Source of the DNA: Pedobacter sp. UBA5917
Lineage (GTDB): Bacteria > Bacteroidota > Bacteroidia > Sphingobacteriales > Sphingobacteriaceae
Reading direction: 5' to 3'
Assembly: GCF_002432345.1 (NCBI RefSeq)
Contig: NZ_DJDT01000372.1
Span: 4,147-68,146, forward strand
DNA: 64,000 nucleotides
In this document: piece after piece, positions 60,065 through 64,000 of the stretch
Layout: each line of letters opens with the position of its first letter
How positions within the stretch are numbered: the stretch's first letter is position 1
Notes under the pieces: model-generated
Databases searched by the model: none
What the model was told of the DNA's origin: nothing
Seen by the model: only the letters and a program-made list of their open reading frames with translations
Program-made: the position numbers and the translations under genes

Positions 60065-62485
60065 GTTTCCTGCCCTGTTTATCTCTTCTGCAGCACCGCC
60101 GGTTGATCTTTTGGTTGTTTTTAACGGTTTTCCAAAACGGTATGTAAAAGCTAAGCTAACTACCCTGGTATCCCTTTTTAAGATAAAATACTCGTTTGCA
60201 GCAGGAAAACCCGTTAAACCTTCCATTGCCTGGGTGAAAAAAATATCCCTTGCGTTTAATTTTAAACTGCCCTTACCTTTAAACAGGTTTTGCGATAAAC
60301 CTACCGATAACTGGCCAGTTGGATATAGCAACTCCTGTAAGTCGTTACGTGCCCTGGTGATGTAATAACCCGAAATTTCTGCACTTAAACCCTTGTTTAT
60401 GGTAAATTGGTTATTCAGATTTACCTGTAACTGGTTAATGCTGGAAGAATAATCTATGTTTTGATAACCTTTTAACTGCTTATGGTTAAATGTACCCTGA
60501 ATATTGGCCTGCCACCAGCTAAATGGCGAAAGCTGCAGAGAAGCAGATAAACCTAAATTGTTCATTTTACCTACATTCCCGTCTGTATATACTAAAATGT
60601 CGTTCCCTTCTGATATAAAAAGCTGCGAAAAATAGTCTTTTATTGTACTAAAGGAAACCGTTGTGGTTAAAAGCCTTTTAAACTGATGGGTTAATTCGAA
60701 ATTCCAGCTGTACTGGGGTAAAAAGAACGGATTTCCACGCTGGTAGGTATACTTGTTGATGATGTATATAAAAGGATTTAACTTTTGATATGGCGGGCGG
60801 TCTATCCTTCTTCCCGCAGTTAAACTAAAAGTATTTGCAGAATCGGCACTGTAACTGATGTAGCCCGAAGGGAAAAGGTTACTGTAATTTCTTGAAAAAG
60901 CAGAATCCCTCCTGATGCTATTGCCTAACTGATGCGCATTGTAATGTGTGTTTTCGTAACGTAAACCGGCCTGTGCATTAAATTTTCCAAATTTGCTTTC
61001 AAAACTGCTGTATAATGCATTAATGTCTTCCTGATATAAAAAATGATTGCTTTTGTTAAGGTCTTCTGAAAGATTGTTCCCCTCAAAAAGTTGGTACGCT
61101 GCAATATTATCGGTTTTAATTGACGAAGATTTAAAGCCCGATTCGAGTTTATGGTTTTTTCCAAAACGGACAATATAATCGGCTTTGGCCGATAGTATGC
61201 GGAGATTTGATGGCGTTTGAGCAAGCGAACCCCGGGTATATCCGCCGTCTGCCAGCAGTTGATTCGTAAAACGCTGGTCGTTATTTATTACGTATTTAAG
61301 TATATCCAGATCAATCGAAAGGTTCTGGTTCTTACTCAAAATCTGTTTTAGGTTCAAATTTGCAGCGCCGTTTTTTAACCTGAAATCGGTAGTATTATAC
61401 GTTGCGATAGCCGAATCGATTTTTCCTGAGGCATTTTCCCAATTGGCAATGGCATCACTGCCGCCGTTACGCCTGGCCAAGGCCCCGGTTAACGTTAAAC
61501 CAATGGTTGTTTTTTCGGAAACATAATAATCCAACCCTGTTTTTAACAGGTGACCACTGTTTTTCGATACGAAATAGGATGTTTGGTCTAAGGCTGAAAT
61601 GACAGCAGAATTTGCACCAAAATACTGTCTGTAGGCGTAAATGTCGCTAAAATTCTGGTTTAAGTTAACGCCATAGTTGGCAAACACATTAATAGCTCCC
61701 TTTCGGTAATTAAGTGTGAGGCTATTGTTGTTTTTGTAATATTTTCCCTGCCCATAAGCCGTAATCAATGATCCGTTAAAGCCTTCCTGTTTTGTTTTTT
61801 TTGTTTTAATGTTAATAATCCCAGCATTTCCACTGGCATCATATTTTGCAGAAGGATTGGTAATCAACTCGATCTGGTTTACCTGCGATGAGCTCATGTT
61901 TCCAAGCAGATTGCTCAGTTCGCTGCCCGATAAATAAGTTAATTTATCATCAATCATAACCAGCACATTCGATTTACCCTGCAAACTGATGCTGCCGTTC
62001 TTATCTACAATTACACCGGGCGATTTTTCGAGTACCTCCAATATTGTAGTGCCGGTATTGGTAACAGCCGCATCTACATTAACGATGGTTTTTCCCTGAA
62101 CATGTTCGATAAACTGTTTTTTGCCCACCACATTTATACTCCCTAGGTTTTTATCTGCTTCGGATAGATTGATCGTAATCGTACTATTAACAAAGGGAAA
62201 TAAAAGTACTGCTGTTTTGTATGGTGTATAACCTAGCGCACTTGCCACGAAAATATATTTACCTGCTTTTGGTTTCGTAAAAACAGCAATGCCATTCTCG
62301 TTGCCCATGGCCGTTTTAACCAAACGCTCATCCGATGCCTTTAAAAGCTGAACCGTAGCGCCTGCAATAGCCTGTCCTTTTTGATTAAGTACAGCAACTT
62401 TAATGTTTTTATCCTGGCACAAGCCCAAAATGGAATAAAAGCATAGCCCAAGTAGCAATATGTATTTCGAGAAGGTCATTAACAT
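60062..62485 (-). CDS. TonB-dependent-receptor-like outer-membrane barrel protein
   Basis: An 807-residue protein with signal peptide (ending GLCQ). A CarboxypepD_reg domain (about 28-110, GQAIAGATVQLL) is followed by a plug domain (GTTILEVLEKSPGVIVDKNGSISLQGKSNVLVMIDDK, IELITNPSAKYDASGNAGIINIKTKK). The barrel runs from about 230. It belongs to the outer-membrane beta-barrel (OMP_b-brl_3) group rather than SusC. No substrate or partner gene is adjacent. The start could be M3 at 62479. Confidence 0.92.
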   Translation of the reverse strand: MLMTFSKYILLLGLCFYSILGLCQDKNIKVAVLNQKGQAIAGATVQLLKASDERLVKTAMGNENGIAVFTKPKAGKYIFVASALGYTPYKTAVLLFPFVNSTITINLSEADKNLGSINVVGKKQFIEHVQGKTIVNVDAAVTNTGTTILEVLEKSPGVIVDKNGSISLQGKSNVLVMIDDKLTYLSGSELSNLLGNMSSSQVNQIELITNPSAKYDASGNAGIINIKTKKTKQEGFNGSLITAYGQGKYYKNNNSLTLNYRKGAINVFANYGVNLNQNFSDIYAYRQYFGANSAVISALDQTSYFVSKNSGHLLKTGLDYYVSEKTTIGLTLTGALARRNGGSDAIANWENASGKIDSAIATYNTTDFRLKNGAANLNLKQILSKNQNLSIDLDILKYVINNDQRFTNQLLADGGYTRGSLAQTPSNLRILSAKADYIVRFGKNHKLESGFKSSSIKTDNIAAYQLFEGNNLSEDLNKSNHFLYQEDINALYSSFESKFGKFNAQAGLRYENTHYNAHQLGNSIRRDSAFSRNYSNLFPSGYISYSADSANTFSLTAGRRIDRPPYQKLNPFIYIINKYTYQRGNPFFLPQYSWNFELTHQFKRLLTTTVSFSTIKDYFSQLFISEGNDILVYTDGNVGKMNNLGLSASLQLSPFSWWQANIQGTFNHKQLKGYQNIDYSSSINQLQVNLNNQFTINKGLSAEISGYYITRARNDLQELLYPTGQLSVGLSQNLFKGKGSLKLNARDIFFTQAMEGLTGFPAANEYFILKRDTRVVSLAFTYRFGKPLKTTKRSTGGAAEEINRAGN

Positions 62486-62747
62486 AGGTAGTTAGTCGGG
62501 TAAATATAGAAATCTATAATAAGAATTAACATAATCTTCTTATGGATAAGTGTTTAATTTTAAATTAAAATATAAAATGCTTGGGGCGGTATGCCAAAAT
62601 CAATTTAACTGTTGCAGAAAGAATATTGTTACAGGGTTGGTTTTATGGTTGTTACCTATGCTTTTATAGTGTAAAAAACACCTGTGGAAGGAGAAGATGA
62701 TCAGGGGTTATGTGTGAATATCATATCTATTTCTTATTTTGCACCAA

Positions 62748-63896
62748 ATGCAGTTTAAAGAGATCATAGGACAGGAAAGAGTGAAGCAACAATTGGTGCA
62801 AACGGTTAAAGAAAACCGCATTAGCCACGCGCAACTGTTTTTGTCGCCCGCTGGTTCGGGTGCTGTACCTTTGGCCATTGCATATGCGCAGTACATCAAT
62901 TGCCTAGATAAGGGCGAAAATGATAGTTGCGGCGAATGTTCGAGCTGCAGAAAATACGAACGTTTAATCCATCCCGATCTGCATTTTTCCTATCCGTTTT
63001 TTGCTTCAGCGAGTGTAAAAACTGCTGTAGATGTGTTAGAAGAATGGCGTGGTATGCTGATGCAGGATCCTTATTTCGATATCGATATCTGGCGCTCCAA
63101 ACTCGATGCAGCCAATAAACAGGCCAATATCAATATTGCCGAATGCCACGATATAATCAAAAAACTGAGTTATAAAGCTTTCGAAGCCGAAACCAAGGTT
63201 TTGATCATGTGGTTGCCCGAATATTTAGATAAAGCCGGTAATGCTTTATTGAAACTGATCGAAGAACCACCTGCCAACACACTGTTTATCCTGATTGCAC
63301 AGAGTCAGGACCAAATTTTAACCACTATTTTATCGCGTACACAGATTGTTAAGATCCCCAAACTATCTTCAGAAGAAGTTGCCGGATTTTTGCTGAACAG
63401 CAGTGGATTAAACGAGCATCAGGCCATAGATTATTCATTTTTGGCCGATGGAAATTTAATCGAAGCGAAAGCTTTGGCTGCCGATACACAGAGTGATAGC
63501 TCGGGTACCTTTACCGCCTGGTTAAGGATGGGTTTTGGCAATAAAGTGCCCGATCTGATCGAATTTACCGACGAGGCGGCCAAGTGGGGACGGGAAAACC
63601 AAAAGAATTTTTTAAAATACGGCGTAAATTATTTACGCGAGTGCTGTTTGATTTTAAGCGGGGCCGAAGAATTGGTAAAATTACCGCCCCTTACCTTCGA
63701 AACGGCTAAAAAGCTCAGTACTCATGTGCTTAGTTTGCCTATGGCAGAGGCCATAATTGCCGAGCTGGAGAAAGCTCATTACCACATTGAAAGAAACGCT
63801 AACCCGAAAATTCTGTTTTTAGATGTATCTTTACAACTGGTAAAAATTATCAAGTTTAAAACGCTCCCTGCGGGGACTCAATATATATACAATTAA
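62748..63896 (+). CDS. holB: DNA polymerase III delta-prime subunit
   Basis: The ATG at 62748 gives 382 residues; the TTG at 62739 only adds MHQ. The N-terminus (FKEIIGQERVKQQL) is typical of clamp-loader subunits. A zinc module with Cys52, Cys61, Cys64 and Cys67 follows a P-loop that is degenerate (LSPAGSGAVPLA, no GKS/T), as expected of the non-hydrolysing delta-prime. KVLIMWLPEYLDKAGNALLKLIEEPP and LSRTQ complete the AAA core. The next gene starts one base after its stop, a common holB-ricT arrangement. Confidence 0.93.
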   Translation: MQFKEIIGQERVKQQLVQTVKENRISHAQLFLSPAGSGAVPLAIAYAQYINCLDKGENDSCGECSSCRKYERLIHPDLHFSYPFFASASVKTAVDVLEEWRGMLMQDPYFDIDIWRSKLDAANKQANINIAECHDIIKKLSYKAFEAETKVLIMWLPEYLDKAGNALLKLIEEPPANTLFILIAQSQDQILTTILSRTQIVKIPKLSSEEVAGFLLNSSGLNEHQAIDYSFLADGNLIEAKALAADTQSDSSGTFTAWLRMGFGNKVPDLIEFTDEAAKWGRENQKNFLKYGVNYLRECCLILSGAEELVKLPPLTFETAKKLSTHVLSLPMAEAIIAELEKAHYHIERNANPKILFLDVSLQLVKIIKFKTLPAGTQYIYN

Positions 63897-63897
63897 T

Positions 63898-64000
63898 ATG
63901 GGATGTGGAAGTTGTTCTACAGGTGGTGGTTGCACCCCTAACGGATGCAAAAGTAATGGCTCATGTGGCACCGGTGGTTGCCAAACAATGGAAGTTCACG
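63898..64000 (+). CDS. ricT: PSP1-domain protein RicT/YaaT, N-terminal fragment
   Basis: Only 34 codons lie in the window. The start MGCGSCSTGGGCTPNGC is a Gly/Cys-rich stretch with at least seven cysteines, which in Bacteroidota precedes the PSP1 domain of RicT-like proteins. In B. subtilis RicT is part of an Fe-S-containing complex that controls RNase Y. The start follows the holB stop by one base. The assignment rests on the Cys-rich start and on the position after holB. Confidence 0.8.
   Translation, partial: MGCGSCSTGGGCTPNGCKSNGSCGTGGCQTMEVH

Noticed and set aside
1..64000. tRNA, rRNA, prophage, integrative element or defence island
   Set aside because: No T-arm consensus with cloverleaf partners, rRNA segment, integrase, transposase, restriction or toxin-antitoxin gene was seen on reading both strands.

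Overview
The window is an ordinary stretch of chromosome from a Gram-negative Bacteroidota, most likely Sphingobacteriaceae close to Pedobacter. The reasons are many secreted proteins and lipoproteins with Bacteroidota-type signal peptides, promoters of the TAnnTTTG type, a lone biotin ligase, holB followed by a Cys-rich ricT start, DUF5916, DUF3078 and outer-membrane beta-barrel proteins, and a moderately AT-rich composition. I see no rRNA, tRNA, CRISPR array, prophage, integrase or insertion sequence. No gene is clearly broken; the two edge genes are cut by the window (Nif3-like on the left, ricT on the right).

Layout. 1-7.2 kb: Nif3/zinc-ribbon pair, a TPR protein, a KAS III-like synthase, a LUD protein and the rsfS-ftsH operon. 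7.3-11.7 kb: birA, a DsbD system split into two genes, and pfkA. 11.9-15 kb: a 1031-residue secreted VIT/vWA/DUF2135 protein that carries a SusC-like TonB-box sequence. 15.8-24.5 kb: the rpsP-rimM-trmD-rplS translation cluster, opened by a lipoprotein gene and by a 5.8 kb block holding a WG-repeat protein, a LuxR-type regulator, a 7TMR histidine kinase and small unknown proteins. 24.6-31.3 kb: MscS channel, psd, hpt, a GT51 transglycosylase with a very long N-terminal region, mrp and nfu. 31.3-38.6 kb: hypothetical and secreted proteins, def, an M16 and an S9 peptidase. 39.1-42.1 kb: proB and proA split by an orphan gene. 42.4-53 kb: a beta-CASP nuclease, small secreted proteins, comM-like, ffh and a DUF5916 barrel. 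53-64 kb: an AraC regulator divergent from a siderophore-interacting protein, DUF3078, a tiny HEKIH protein, two GH73-LysM glucosaminidases, an O-methyltransferase, ruvX, a TonB-receptor-like barrel, holB and ricT.

The intergenic DNA is the most unusual part. (1) Many gaps hold degenerate tandem arrays with a strict 7-base period. The units fall into classes (AGTYNNN, AAGNNNA, ATGGNTN, an ACGCC/GCG class and others). In most cases the array starts in or just after a stop codon, and the unit lies in the same orientation relative to that gene. I know no name for these arrays. (2) Several imperfect palindromes of 80-115 bases recur. (3) A longer GC-rich element occurs twice. (4) Two operator-like sites stand out: a 17-base direct repeat with 21-base period between the AraC and siderophore genes, and an ATACCC...GGGTAT palindrome flanking the two-component pair.

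Functionally the window combines housekeeping work (translation, tRNA modification, protein export, proteolysis, cell-wall synthesis and remodelling, proline synthesis, Fe-S assembly, replication clamp loading) with envelope proteins typical of the group.
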